From: DASRHY01 sp035650275
GTDB lineage: Bacteria; Actinomycetota; Actinomycetes; Propionibacteriales; Kribbellaceae
Length of the DNA: 64,000 bases
Assembly: GCA_035650275.1 (NCBI GenBank)
Contig: DASRHY010000223.1
Coordinates: 1-64,000 of the forward strand
Reading direction: 5' to 3'
Part shown: positions 8,656 to 16,442 of the stretch, one piece after another
Layout: every line of letters starts with the position of its first letter
How positions within the stretch are numbered: position 1 is the first letter of the stretch
The notes under the pieces: model-generated
What the model saw: the letters and a program-made list of their open reading frames with translations, nothing else
Database searches by the model: none
Told to the model about the DNA's origin: nothing
Translations under genes and position numbers: made by a program

Positions 8656-9191
8656 CCGACGTCAACCGTGATGTGAGCATGGAGGCGACCAGCTTCCCGG
8701 GGTGGATCGAGGAGAACAAGCACCTGCTGAAGCCGCCGGTCGGCAACAAGCAGATGTTCCCGACCGGGGACGACTTCATCACCATGGTCGTGGGCGGGCC
8801 GAACCAGCGGACCGACTTCCATGTCGACCCGTACGAGGAGTTCTTCTACCAGGTCAAGGGCAACATGCACGTCAACGTGATGACCGACGACGGGCCCGGC
8901 CGGGTCGACATCGGCGAGGGCGAGATGTGGGTGCTGCCGCGGAACATGCCGCACTCACCGCAGCGACCCGAGGCGGGATCGATCGGTCTGGTGATCGAGC
9001 GCGTCCGCGAGGAGGGCACGCTGGAGAAGTTCCGCTGGTACTGCGGTGAGTGCAACAGCGTGGTGCACGAGGTGGAGCTGCAGGTGCGGGACATTGTCAA
9101 GGATCTGCCGCCACTGTTCGCGGCGTTCTACGAGAGCGAGGACGCACGCACCTGTCCGAGCTGCGGGGCGCTGCACCCCGGCAAGGGATGA
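8652..9191 (+). CDS. haaO: 3-Hydroxyanthranilate 3,4-dioxygenase
   Basis: A 179-residue cupin that opens the ring of 3-hydroxyanthranilate to 2-amino-3-carboxymuconate semialdehyde using Fe(II) and O2. The iron ligands are expected in DFHVDPYEEFFYQVKG (His and Glu) and in MPHSPQRP (second His). The C-terminus carries the second, rubredoxin-like metal site of bacterial enzymes (CGEC and CPSC). The ATG at 8652 has GAGGAGGAG just upstream and overlaps the previous stop. The longer open frame extending upstream is out of context and was not used. The stop overlaps the next start by 4 bp. Confidence 0.93.
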   Translation: MTDVNRDVSMEATSFPGWIEENKHLLKPPVGNKQMFPTGDDFITMVVGGPNQRTDFHVDPYEEFFYQVKGNMHVNVMTDDGPGRVDIGEGEMWVLPRNMPHSPQRPEAGSIGLVIERVREEGTLEKFRWYCGECNSVVHEVELQVRDIVKDLPPLFAAFYESEDARTCPSCGALHPGKG

Positions 9192-10177
9192 CCGTCGTCG
9201 ACGTCCACACCCACCTGGTACCCAAGGGGTGGCCGGACCTCGGCGCGGCCTGCGGCGGGGACGGCTGGCCGTGGTTGCGGGTCGACTCTGAGCGGGCCGC
9301 GATGATCATGGTCGGCGAGACCGAGTTCCGGCCGATCGGCCACGAGTGCTGGGATCCCGCGTCACGGATCGGGGATATGGTTGCCGATGGCATCGACCTG
9401 CAGGTGGTCTCGCCGACGCCGGTGTTCTTCTGCTACGACCGGCCCGCGGAACAGGCCGTCAAGGTGGCGCGGATCTTCAATGACCTCGCGCTCGAGTGCC
9501 TCACCGACTCCCGGCTGGTGCCGTTCTGCCAGGTACCGCTGCAGGATCCGGACGCGGCGAGCGAGGAGCTGGATCGCTGCCTTGCCGCCGGGCACGCGGG
9601 GGTGGAGATCGGCAACCACGTCGGCGACCGGGACCTCGACGACGACGGCATCGTGCGGTTCCTGCAGCACTGCGCGTCGGTCGGCGCCCCGGTGCTTGTG
9701 CACCCGTGGGACATGGCCGGCGGGCCGCGGCTGAACCGCTGGATGGCGCGCTGGCTGACCGGGATGCCGGCCGAGACGCACCTGTCGGTGCTTGCGATGA
9801 TCCTCGGCGGCGTGTTCGACCGGGTACCGGAGTCGCTGCGGATCTGCTTCGCGCACGGCGGCGGCAGCTTCGCGTTCTGGGTCGGTCGCGCCGACAACGC
9901 CTGGCACCGGCGCCCGCTGGTCCGCGGCGCTTCGGAGCACCCGCCGAGCCACTACCTGGACCGGTTCTTCGTCGACTCGGTGGTGTTCGAGCCGGCGGCG
10001 CTGCGGCTGCTGGTCGACGTCCTCGGGGATGACCGGGTGCTGCTGGGCAGCGACTACCCGTATCCGCTCGGCGAAAGGCCGGCCGGCAACGTGATCCGCG
10101 CCGCGGACTTCCTCACCGACGGACAGCGCGACAAGCTGCTGTCCGGCAACGCGCTGCGCTACCTGGGCCGCGGATGA
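9188..10177 (+). CDS. 2-Amino-3-carboxymuconate-6-semialdehyde decarboxylase
   Basis: A 329-residue amidohydrolase-superfamily decarboxylase (ACMSD). The Zn-binding HxH is VDVHTHLVP at the N-terminus. Other hallmarks are SPTPVFFCYD, LVHPWDM with the metal His, CFAHGGGSFAFWVGR, and the C-terminal GSDYPYPLGE carrying the conserved Asp. It converts 2-amino-3-carboxymuconate semialdehyde to 2-aminomuconate semialdehyde, diverting carbon away from quinolinate/NAD synthesis toward oxidation by the upstream dehydrogenase. The ATG at 9188 is set by the 4-bp overlap with the dioxygenase stop. It overlaps the following hydrolase by 4 bp as well. Confidence 0.92.
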   Translation: MTVVDVHTHLVPKGWPDLGAACGGDGWPWLRVDSERAAMIMVGETEFRPIGHECWDPASRIGDMVADGIDLQVVSPTPVFFCYDRPAEQAVKVARIFNDLALECLTDSRLVPFCQVPLQDPDAASEELDRCLAAGHAGVEIGNHVGDRDLDDDGIVRFLQHCASVGAPVLVHPWDMAGGPRLNRWMARWLTGMPAETHLSVLAMILGGVFDRVPESLRICFAHGGGSFAFWVGRADNAWHRRPLVRGASEHPPSHYLDRFFVDSVVFEPAALRLLVDVLGDDRVLLGSDYPYPLGERPAGNVIRAADFLTDGQRDKLLSGNALRYLGRG

Positions 10178-10902
10178 CCGAGGACCGCTCCGTGCTCAGC
10201 CGCACCGCACCCGACCCCGACACAGTCCTTGCCTACGGCAACCATGCGGACCAGGTGGTCGACGTCTGGTACGGCGACCCCGGCCGCGCGCTCGTCGTAC
10301 TGCTGCACGGTGGCTTCTGGCGGCCGGAGTTCGACCGCAGGCACCTGCGACCGATGGCGGTGGCGCTGCGGGACCTCGGCTTTCCGGTGGCAGCGGTCGA
10401 GTACCGGCGTGAGCCCGGCCGGCCGGACCTGACCACCGGCGACGTACGGCAGGCGCTCGAGTCGGTGCCCGACCTGCTCGAAACCCGGCACGAGGCCGTC
10501 GTTGCCGGTCATTCGGCGGGAGGCCACCTGGCGTTGTGGGCGCTGGCGAAGCCGCTGGACCGGGTCCGCGGCGTGCTGGCGTTGGCACCGGTCGCGGACC
10601 TGGTGGCGGCCGAGCGGCTGGACCTGGACGGTGGCGCGGCGGTCGCGTTCCTCGGCACCACCGCCGGTGACCGGCCCGACCTCGATCCGGCCCGACTCCC
10701 GACGCCGCAGGTCCCGGTGACCGTGGTGCACGGCACCGCGGACGGCCGGGTGCCGTACGCGATGACGGAGTCGTACACCACGAACCGGCCCGGCGTCCGG
10801 GTGGTCACGCTGGACGGTGTGGACCATTTCGCGCTGATCGACCCGGTCGGCCCGGCGTGGCCGCAGGTAGCGGACGAGCTGGAGAGGCTCGCGCACGAGT
10901 GA
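10174..10902 (+). CDS. Alpha/beta hydrolase, likely N-formylkynurenine formamidase
   Basis: A 242-residue alpha/beta hydrolase. The oxyanion-hole motif is LLHGGFWRPEFDRRH, the nucleophile elbow is VAGHSAGGHLAL (Ser), and the acid/base residues are likely in HGTADGRVPY and VDHFALIDP (His). HGGFW is seen in kynurenine formamidases. Together with its place in the operon it supports hydrolysis of N-formylkynurenine to kynurenine and formate, the step preceding KynU/Kmo. A general esterase of the same fold remains possible. Four-bp ATGA overlap upstream; the stop overlaps the aminotransferase ATG by one base. Confidence 0.78.
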   Translation: MTEDRSVLSRTAPDPDTVLAYGNHADQVVDVWYGDPGRALVVLLHGGFWRPEFDRRHLRPMAVALRDLGFPVAAVEYRREPGRPDLTTGDVRQALESVPDLLETRHEAVVAGHSAGGHLALWALAKPLDRVRGVLALAPVADLVAAERLDLDGGAAVAFLGTTAGDRPDLDPARLPTPQVPVTVVHGTADGRVPYAMTESYTTNRPGVRVVTLDGVDHFALIDPVGPAWPQVADELERLAHE

Positions 10903-12122
10903 TGATCTCGAACCGGGCGAAGGCCCTGCAGCGCGAACCGGCGCCGACCGACAAGGTCTACGCCCGGCTCGCCGCCGAGCCGTGGTCGGCCGCCGACCCG
11001 CACGGGTACGTCAACCTCGGGACGGCGGAGAACCACCTGCTGTTCGACCTGCTCGCGCCACGGCTGGCCGCGGCCCGTACCGTCACCGCCGCGGACACCG
11101 AGTACCAGCTGATGCAGGGGATGCCGTCGTTCCGCGCCGAGCTGGCCCGCTTCCTCGGCCGGCAGCGTGGCGTGGCGGTCGACCCTGAGCACCTGGTGGT
11201 GTTCGGCGGCAGCACCGGCGCCCTGGACGCCGTTGCGTACGCGCTGTGCGATCCGGGCGACGGCATCGTGATCCCGACGCCGTACTACTCCCGGTTGGAC
11301 GACGTGCTCGCCGGACGGGCCGGCGCGGTGCTGGTTCCCGCGCCGCGGTGGGCCGAGGACGGCTTCGCGCTCACCGCCGAGGTGGTCGAGCGAGCGATCG
11401 TGCGTGCACGTGGTGCCGGACGGACGGTCCGCGCGGTCGCGCTGCTGTCGCCGGACAACCCGCTCGGCCAGGTGTACGACGAGGGCACGCTGACCGCGGT
11501 CGCCGAGGTGGTCCGCGGCCAGGGTCTCCAGTTGGTCGTCGACGAGGTGTATGCCGGTTCGGTGTACGACGGCGGCTTCGTCAGTGCCGCCGCCGTGGCG
11601 GATCTGCTGCCGGGACGGCTGCACCTGGTCTGGGGGTTCGCGAAGGACTTCGGCCTGTCCGGGTTCAAGACCGGCGTGCTGCACTCGACCGACCGGCGAG
11701 TGCTCGACGTGGCGCGCCGGCTGGCGATGCTGTCACCGGTGTCCAGCGACACGCAGGTGCTGCTTCGCGACCTGCTCGCCGACGATGAGCTCACCACGCG
11801 ACTGGCGCGGGAGAACGCGCACCGCCTCGGCGACGCCTACGCCGCAACGATCAAGGCGCTGACCGAGCATGGCATCGGGTACATCCCGGCCGGCGCCGGC
11901 CTGTTCGTCTGTCTGGACCTGCGGCCGTACCTGGACGGGCCGACGTACGACGCGGAGCTGCGGCTGTGGCAGCGGATCGTCGACACCGCGCGGGTGCATC
12001 TCTCGCCCGGCGGCACATTCCACTGCGCCGAGCCCGGCTGGTTCCGGCTCTGCTTCGCCGTCCCCCCGGACGCCCTCCACACCGGCCTGCACCGCCTCAC
12101 CACCCACCTCACCACCCCGTAA
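10902..12122 (+). CDS. Class I/II PLP-dependent aminotransferase (ACC-synthase-like)
   Basis: A 406-residue fold-type I aminotransferase. It has NLGTAENHLLFD at the N-terminus (characteristic of 1-aminocyclopropane-1-carboxylate synthase-like members), YQLMQGMPSFRAELARFL, the PLP-anchoring SPDNPLGQVY and DEVYAGSVY, and the Schiff-base lysine in WGFAKDFGLSGFKTG. The last gene of the kynurenine operon could be a kynurenine aminotransferase or act on another amino acid; the family does not settle this. ATG 10902 forms TGATG with the previous stop; GTG 10899 is an equal alternative. A long cruciform at its stop codon probably ends the operon. Confidence 0.82.
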   Translation: MISNRAKALQREPAPTDKVYARLAAEPWSAADPHGYVNLGTAENHLLFDLLAPRLAAARTVTAADTEYQLMQGMPSFRAELARFLGRQRGVAVDPEHLVVFGGSTGALDAVAYALCDPGDGIVIPTPYYSRLDDVLAGRAGAVLVPAPRWAEDGFALTAEVVERAIVRARGAGRTVRAVALLSPDNPLGQVYDEGTLTAVAEVVRGQGLQLVVDEVYAGSVYDGGFVSAAAVADLLPGRLHLVWGFAKDFGLSGFKTGVLHSTDRRVLDVARRLAMLSPVSSDTQVLLRDLLADDELTTRLARENAHRLGDAYAATIKALTEHGIGYIPAGAGLFVCLDLRPYLDGPTYDAELRLWQRIVDTARVHLSPGGTFHCAEPGWFRLCFAVPPDALHTGLHRLTTHLTTP

Positions 12123-12185
12123 CCCGCCGACTGCCCGTACGGACACGCCGTCCCGAACGGCGCCGACCGGCGGGTCGGTACGGGG
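12115..12185. terminator. Bidirectional cruciform/terminator
   Basis: CCCCGTA plus ACCCGCC (12115-12128) pairs with GGCGGGT (12169-12175) and TACGGGG (12179-12185), leaving a 3-base bulge. Inside the loop is a second hairpin CGCCGT-CCCGA-ACGGCG (12146-12162). It overlaps the last codons and stop of the aminotransferase and lies between two converging genes. Confidence 0.72.
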
Positions 12186-12204
12186 AGAGGGCGCAGAGGG
12201 CTGG

Positions 12205-12816
12205 TCAGGCGGGGCGTTTGACGGCGACGAGGAGGCCGTCGCCGACGGGGAGCAGGGACGAGACGAGGTCGTCGTCCTCGCGTACGACCCGGATCAGCTC
12301 GCGGATCGCCACCGTCTCGGGGTCACGCTGGGCCGGGTCGGCGACCCGGTCGTGCCACAGCGCGTTGTCGAACGCGACCACGCCGCCGGGTCGTAGCAGC
12401 CGGAGCGCCTCGGTCAGGTAGTCGCCGTACTCGCGCTTGTCCGCGTCGCAGAACACCAGGTCGTAGTGCCCGTCGGTGAGCCGGGTCAGCACGTCCAGCG
12501 CGGCGCCGGCGATCAGCCGGAACCGCTGGGAGGCGATGCCCGCCTCGGTGAACGTCTGCTTGGCCAGCCGCTGGTTCTCGGCGTCCAGGTCGACGGTGGT
12601 CAGGGTGCCGTCCGGGCGCATCCCGCGCAGCAGTGCCAGCCCGGACACGCCGGTGCCGGTACCGATCTCGACCACGGCCTTGGCGTCCACCGCGGCGGCG
12701 AGCGTGGTCAGCGCGGCGGCACCGCCGGCGCCGATCGGGACCACGCCGGCCTCGTCGGCGCTCGCCCGGGCAGCGGTGACGACCTCGTCCTCACCGCGGT
12801 AGTCCTCGGCATACAC
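12205..12816 (-). CDS. O-methyltransferase (Rv1220c-like)
   Basis: A 203-residue class I SAM methyltransferase of the Methyltransf_3 family. The SAM loop is VVEIGTGTGVSGLALL, followed by LTTVDLDAENQRLAK and the metal-site-like YDLVFCDADKREYGDYL and VVAFDNALWHDRV. It resembles the mycobacterial Rv1220c protein, which is also encoded next to sigE. Substrate unknown. The GTG at 12816 may not be the true start: the frame stays open about 25 codons upstream and reads family-like residues (VEEGIITTGIRPES), but offers no standard initiation codon there. Confidence 0.82.
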   Translation of the reverse strand: MYAEDYRGEDEVVTAARASADEAGVVPIGAGGAAALTTLAAAVDAKAVVEIGTGTGVSGLALLRGMRPDGTLTTVDLDAENQRLAKQTFTEAGIASQRFRLIAGAALDVLTRLTDGHYDLVFCDADKREYGDYLTEALRLLRPGGVVAFDNALWHDRVADPAQRDPETVAIRELIRVVREDDDLVSSLLPVGDGLLVAVKRPA

Positions 12817-13028
12817 CCACGACTCGGGCCTGATCCCCGTGGTGATGATGCCCTCCTCGACAAGCGTGACTGAAGCAGGAATCCTGGGCGCAGCCTAGCG
12901 GTGGCGCGACGACTCCCGCACTGTGTGTTCATTTTTGCTCGTAGACAGACACCACTGAGCAGATATGATCGGATCTACGATTTCCGAAGACACGACTGAG
13001 CGAGAGGTGGTGCCGCATGAGCCTATGG
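12817..13028. other. Non-coding gap with orphan initiation-like signals
   Basis: This 212-bp gap between the ends/starts of two minus-strand genes is less GC-rich than its surroundings around 12930-13000. On the plus strand it has a TATGAT hexamer at 12964-12969, a GAGAGGTGG purine stretch, and an ATG at 13018. The frame from that ATG runs only antisense to the DeoR gene. No convincing gene is present. Confidence 0.35.
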
Positions 13029-13811
13029 TCAGGCGCGGATCACTTCGATGCCCGCCTCGGTGAAGGCGGACACGGCCGAGTCCTCGGCCTGGACGTCCGT
13101 GACCAGCGTGTCGATCGCGGAGAGCTCGCAGATCCGCGCGAACGCGCGCTGCCCGAGCTTGGAGGAGTCCGCCACTACGACCACCTTGGCGGCGCGGCTG
13201 ACGATCAGCGCGTTGATGTTCGCCTCGCCCTCGTGGTGCGCGGTGGCGCCGGTCGTGTCGAGCCCGTCCACGCCGATGAACGCGATGTCGAGGGACAGGT
13301 CGGCGAGGATCCGATGCGAGAGCGGGCCAATCATCTCGTACGACTGAGGCCGCGCGACGCCTCCGGTGAGCACCATCTTCACGTGGGGTCGCACGATCAG
13401 CTCGTTGGCGATGTTCAGCGCGTTCGTCACCAGGGTGAACGCCGGCTCGCCGTGCTCGCCGGACAGCTCCGGGCGGGTCGCCAGCGTGCGCGCAACCTCG
13501 GATATCGTGGTGCCGCCGTTCATCCCTATCACCATGCCGCGGCGCACCAGCGTCGACGCCGCCTGCGCGATCCGCTGCTTCTCGGAGGCGAACCGTGCGG
13601 TCTTGTAGCGCAGCGGCAGGTCGTACGACACGGCGTTCGCGACCGCGCCACCGCGGGTCCGGGTGAGCAGCTGCTGCTTGCCGAGATGGTCCAGGTCGCG
13701 GCGGATTGTCGCGGCCGACACCTGCAGGTTCTCGGCCAGGTCGTCGACGTCGATACTCCCCTTCTCGGCCAACGTCTCCAGCAGAGTGTTGAGCCGTTCG
13801 TACCGCTTCAC
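13029..13811 (-). CDS. DeoR/GlpR-family transcriptional regulator
   Basis: A 260-residue regulator. The DeoR helix-turn-helix is at the N-terminus (RLNTLLETLAEKGSIDVDDL, then VSAATIRRDLDHLGKQQLL). The C-terminal DeoRC sugar-phosphate sensing domain has MNGGTTISEVARTL, LTGGVARPQSYEMIGP and FIGVDGLD. These proteins repress sugar catabolic genes and are released by a phosphorylated sugar. GTG 13811 is chosen over longer starts because GAGGAGGGG lies 5-6 bp upstream. It is divergent from the SIS-domain gene, and three TTCGA repeats in the 116-bp gap are its likely operator. Confidence 0.88.
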   Translation of the reverse strand: MKRYERLNTLLETLAEKGSIDVDDLAENLQVSAATIRRDLDHLGKQQLLTRTRGGAVANAVSYDLPLRYKTARFASEKQRIAQAASTLVRRGMVIGMNGGTTISEVARTLATRPELSGEHGEPAFTLVTNALNIANELIVRPHVKMVLTGGVARPQSYEMIGPLSHRILADLSLDIAFIGVDGLDTTGATAHHEGEANINALIVSRAAKVVVVADSSKLGQRAFARICELSAIDTLVTDVQAEDSAVSAFTEAGIEVIRA

Positions 13812-13864
13812 CCTGTCCCCTCCTCTGCGCATACGGACAGCGGGATCGCTGCCGGGTCGCCCCA

Positions 13865-13889
13865 TTCGATCATGTTCGAGCACTTTCGA
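13865..13889. promoter_or_regulatory. Candidate DeoR operator: three TTCGA repeats at 10-bp spacing
   Basis: TTCGA occurs at 13865-13869, 13875-13879 and 13885-13889, i.e. exactly one helical turn apart, in the divergent region between the DeoR regulator and the SIS gene. DeoR-family proteins commonly bind tandem TTCGA/TTTCGA-type repeats. Both genes could be controlled from here. Confidence 0.7.
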
Positions 13890-13927
13890 CCATCACCATC
13901 GCCACGATTACCAGTACCGGAGACGAA

Positions 13928-14824
13928 ATGAGCAGTGACAGTGGCGCGAGCACGCCGTACGTGAGCGGCGAGATCGCGAACCAGCCCGAGCTGTGGCGCC
14001 AAGTGTCGGCCGGGATCGCGCAGTACGCCGACGCGCTCCCGGTCGCGGGTCAGCGAGTCGCGGTGGTCGGCTGCGGCACGTCCTGGTTCATGGGGATGGC
14101 GTACGCCGCGCGGCGCGAGGACGGCGGAGGCGGGCAGACCGACGCGTTCGCCGGCTCGGAGTTCCCGCCGGGACGCGAGTACGACCTGCTGGTAGTGATC
14201 AGCCGGTCGGGTACGACGACCGAGGTGCTCGACCTGATGCGCAGCACCTCGATCCCGACCGTCGCCATCACCGCCACACCAGGGTCGCCGATCCTCGAGC
14301 TCGCCGACCGCGCGATCGTGCTCGACTTCGCCGACGAGCAGTCCGTGGTACAGACCCGGTTCGCGACCACGACGCTGGCGCTGCTGCGCGCCTCGCTCGG
14401 CGAGGACCTGGAGGCGGCCGCGCGGGACTGCGAGACGGCGCTGACGGTCGACGTCGACGAGCTGGCCAAGCTCGAACAGGTCACCTACCTCGGCAGCCGG
14501 TGGACCGTCGGGCTCGCGGAGGAAGCGGCGCTCAAGCAGCGCGAGGCGGCGATGAGCTGGACCGAGGCCTACCCCGCGATGGACTACCGGCACGGCCCGA
14601 TCGCGATCGCGCAGCCCGGCCGCGGGGTCTGGATCTTCGGCGAGCCGCCGAACGGGTTGCTGGACGACATCGTGGCCACCGGTGCCACCGTCGTACACCA
14701 TCCGGACCTCGACCCGATGGCCTCGCTGGTGATCGCGCAGCGCGTCGCGGTGGCCCGGTCGCTGACGCTGGGCCTGAATCCGGATCAGCCGCGCAGCCTG
14801 ACCCGCTCGGTCATCCTGGACTAA
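13928..14824 (+). CDS. SIS-domain sugar isomerase/deaminase-like protein
   Basis: A 298-residue protein of two SIS domains, the fold of the isomerase half of glucosamine-6-phosphate synthase. VVGCGTSWFMGMAYAA, VISRSGTTTEVLDLM (the SGTT sugar-phosphate loop) and EAALKQREAAMSWTEAYP with DYRHGPIAI match GlmS/AgaS-type domains. No glutaminase domain is present. It probably acts on an amino-sugar phosphate (deamination/isomerisation) in the cytoplasm, consistent with control by the divergent DeoR regulator. The exact sugar is unknown. Its stop overlaps the stop of the minus-strand membrane gene by 4 bp. Confidence 0.85.
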   Translation: MSSDSGASTPYVSGEIANQPELWRQVSAGIAQYADALPVAGQRVAVVGCGTSWFMGMAYAARREDGGGGQTDAFAGSEFPPGREYDLLVVISRSGTTTEVLDLMRSTSIPTVAITATPGSPILELADRAIVLDFADEQSVVQTRFATTTLALLRASLGEDLEAAARDCETALTVDVDELAKLEQVTYLGSRWTVGLAEEAALKQREAAMSWTEAYPAMDYRHGPIAIAQPGRGVWIFGEPPNGLLDDIVATGATVVHHPDLDPMASLVIAQRVAVARSLTLGLNPDQPRSLTRSVILD

Positions 14825-15096
14825 GCCTGCGAACGGCCTGCGAGCACGCCGAGACCGGAGCCGAGCAGTAGACCGGCGGCGACCCCGGTCAGGGCGGCGT
14901 ACGCGCCGATGACCGGCACGAGCAGCCCGCGCCGGCCGCTGCGGGGGTGCTGAACGGCCTGCTCGCCGACTTCGCGGTCCGTCCGTACCTGTCCGACCAC
15001 GACGGGACCCGGGTCGCGTCGCACGGGGCCCGGCGGTCCGGGGAACCATCCCGCCGGGCACCGCGTTGACCGGTCGTAGAGCATCTCAGGGTTCAA
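14821..15096 (-). CDS. Small putative membrane protein
   Basis: An open frame of up to 91 residues whose C-terminal 35 residues form one hydrophobic segment (LLVPVIGAYAALTGVAAGLL and on). The N-terminal half is Pro/Arg-rich and may not be translated: the SigE-type promoter of the opposite strand lies inside it, and a GTG at 15000 would give about 59 residues. No family recognised. It converges on the SIS gene. I trust the existence of a single-pass small protein more than the start. Confidence 0.45.
   Translation of the reverse strand: MNPEMLYDRSTRCPAGWFPGPPGPVRRDPGPVVVGQVRTDREVGEQAVQHPRSGRRGLLVPVIGAYAALTGVAAGLLLGSGLGVLAGRSQA
15042..15067 (+). promoter_or_regulatory. SigE-type ECF promoter upstream of sigE
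   Basis: GGAACC (15042-15047), a 16-bp spacer, then CGTT (15064-15067). This matches the -35 GGAAC / -10 CGTT pattern of SigE/RpoE-type ECF sigma factors, about 140 bp upstream of the sigE start. It suggests autoregulation. Confidence 0.62.
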
Positions 15097-15206
15097 CCCG
15101 GGAGCCCCCCACGTGCGCAGAGGACGGTGAACACGGCACCATGGTGTCTACGCTCGTTGCGCCGCACAGTGCGAAGCGCAGCACGCGAGCAACGGGAGGC
15201 GCTGTG

Positions 15207-15821
15207 GTGACTACACCTGACACGGCGCCGACACCTGTGCCCGAGCAGCTGCCCTCCTGGGACGAGATCGTCCGCACGCACTCCGCCCGGGTCTACCGGC
15301 TTGCGTACCGGCTGACCGGCAACCCGCACGACGCCGAGGACCTCACCCAGGAGGTGTTCGTCCGGGTGTTCCGGTCGCTGTCGTCGTACACGCCGGGGAC
15401 CTTCGAGGGCTGGCTCTACCGGATCACGACGAACCTGTTCCTGGACGGGGCCCGGCGTAAGCAGCGGATCCGCTTCGACGGCCTGCCCGAGGACGCCCAC
15501 GACCGGCTCCCGTCGCGCGGCCCCGTCGGGCTCGAGGGCCCGGCGGAGAAGTTCGACTCCGACGCCTTCGACCACGACGTGCAGGACGCGCTCGCCGCGC
15601 TGCCCGAGGACTTCCGCGCCGCCGTCGTGCTGTGCGACATCGAGGGCATGACGTACGACGAGATCGCGGTCGTGCTCGACGTGAAGCTCGGCACCGTCCG
15701 CAGCCGAATCCACCGCGGCCGCACCATGCTCCGCAAGCAGCTGAAGCATCGCGCCCCGCGGGATGGCTTCACCCGGGTCAGCGGCCCGCCCGCCGACACC
15801 GCCGGAGGTGGCGACCGGTGA
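15207..15821 (+). CDS. sigE: ECF RNA polymerase sigma factor SigE
   Basis: An ECF sigma factor of about 204 residues. Region 2 is in RLAYRLTGNPHDAEDLTQEVFVRVFR with GWLYRITTNLFLDGARR; region 4 is in PEDFRAAVVLCDIEGMTYDE with KLGTVRSRIHRGRTMLRKQL. The order sigma - zinc anti-sigma - HtrA - TatB matches the mycobacterial sigE-rseA-htrA-tatB locus, so it should direct the envelope-stress response. GTG 15207 is preferred (GGGAGG 7 bp upstream, 15194-15199). GTG 15204 and ATG 15141 are in-frame alternatives. The stop overlaps the anti-sigma GTG by 4 bp. Confidence 0.9.
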   Translation: MTTPDTAPTPVPEQLPSWDEIVRTHSARVYRLAYRLTGNPHDAEDLTQEVFVRVFRSLSSYTPGTFEGWLYRITTNLFLDGARRKQRIRFDGLPEDAHDRLPSRGPVGLEGPAEKFDSDAFDHDVQDALAALPEDFRAAVVLCDIEGMTYDEIAVVLDVKLGTVRSRIHRGRTMLRKQLKHRAPRDGFTRVSGPPADTAGGGDR

Positions 15822-16441
15822 CCGGTCAGCACCCGCTCGACAAGCTGTCCGCGGCCGTCGACGGCCAGCTCGACCACGACTCCCGGGACAAGGTGTTCAG
15901 CCATCTGGTCGGCTGCGAGTCCTGCCGCGCCGAGGCCGACGCGCAGCGCCGGCTGAAGGCCCAGCTGAGCACGCTGGGCACCCTGGAGCCCTCGGCCGAC
16001 CTGATGCAGCGGCTGCTGGCAGTACCCGAGTTCTCCCCCGAGCCGCGCGAGCAGGTCCGGCCGGTGCCCGCGGTCACGCTGCGGCCGGCCCAGTCGGTGT
16101 TTCCGGCCGCGCAGCAGCGTCCGGCGGCCCGTCCGCAGGCCAGCTCCCGGCCGGCCGTGCGGCAGCGCTCCCGCGCGGTGGTGATGACCGCGGCCGGCTC
16201 CGCGGCGGCCGTGGTGACACTGCTCGGTACCGCGTTCGCGGTCGGCGAGTCCGCGGAGCAGCCGCCACTGCTGCAGCCTCCGGTGAGCAGCTTCTCGGCC
16301 GACCACGCCAGCAGCACCGGCGGCTACCCGTTCGGTGACCCGGCGGCGATGCTGGGCTCGCTGGACGGCTCGTTCAACGGTGCGGCGTACACCGGCACCG
16401 GCGCGGATCTATTCCAGCCGGTGGCGTTGACAGGACGCTGA
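15818..16441 (+). CDS. rseA: Anti-sigma factor RseA-like (zf-HC2, membrane-anchored)
   Basis: A 207-residue protein. The zinc anti-sigma signature H29-x3-C33-x2-C36 is in FSHLVGCESC. Residues 45-115 are a linker rich in Pro/Ala/Arg. A probable transmembrane segment (AVVMTAAGSAAAVVTLLGTA, about residues 123-145) is followed by an extracytoplasmic tail of about 60 residues. It should hold SigE inactive at the membrane until envelope stress. GTG 15818 is fixed by the GTGA overlap with the sigE stop and GGAGG upstream. The next gene starts one base after its stop. Confidence 0.88.
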   Translation: MTGQHPLDKLSAAVDGQLDHDSRDKVFSHLVGCESCRAEADAQRRLKAQLSTLGTLEPSADLMQRLLAVPEFSPEPREQVRPVPAVTLRPAQSVFPAAQQRPAARPQASSRPAVRQRSRAVVMTAAGSAAAVVTLLGTAFAVGESAEQPPLLQPPVSSFSADHASSTGGYPFGDPAAMLGSLDGSFNGAAYTGTGADLFQPVALTGR

Positions 16442-16442
16442 G

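Noticed and set aside
13017..13931. Plus-strand gene of about 300 codons opposite deoR
   Set aside because: The DeoR protein on the minus strand has full family motifs; the plus frame has none.
15085..15105. GGGTTCAACCC resembling a tRNA T-arm
   Set aside because: No acceptor, D or anticodon arms can be formed around it; it is a simple short palindrome.
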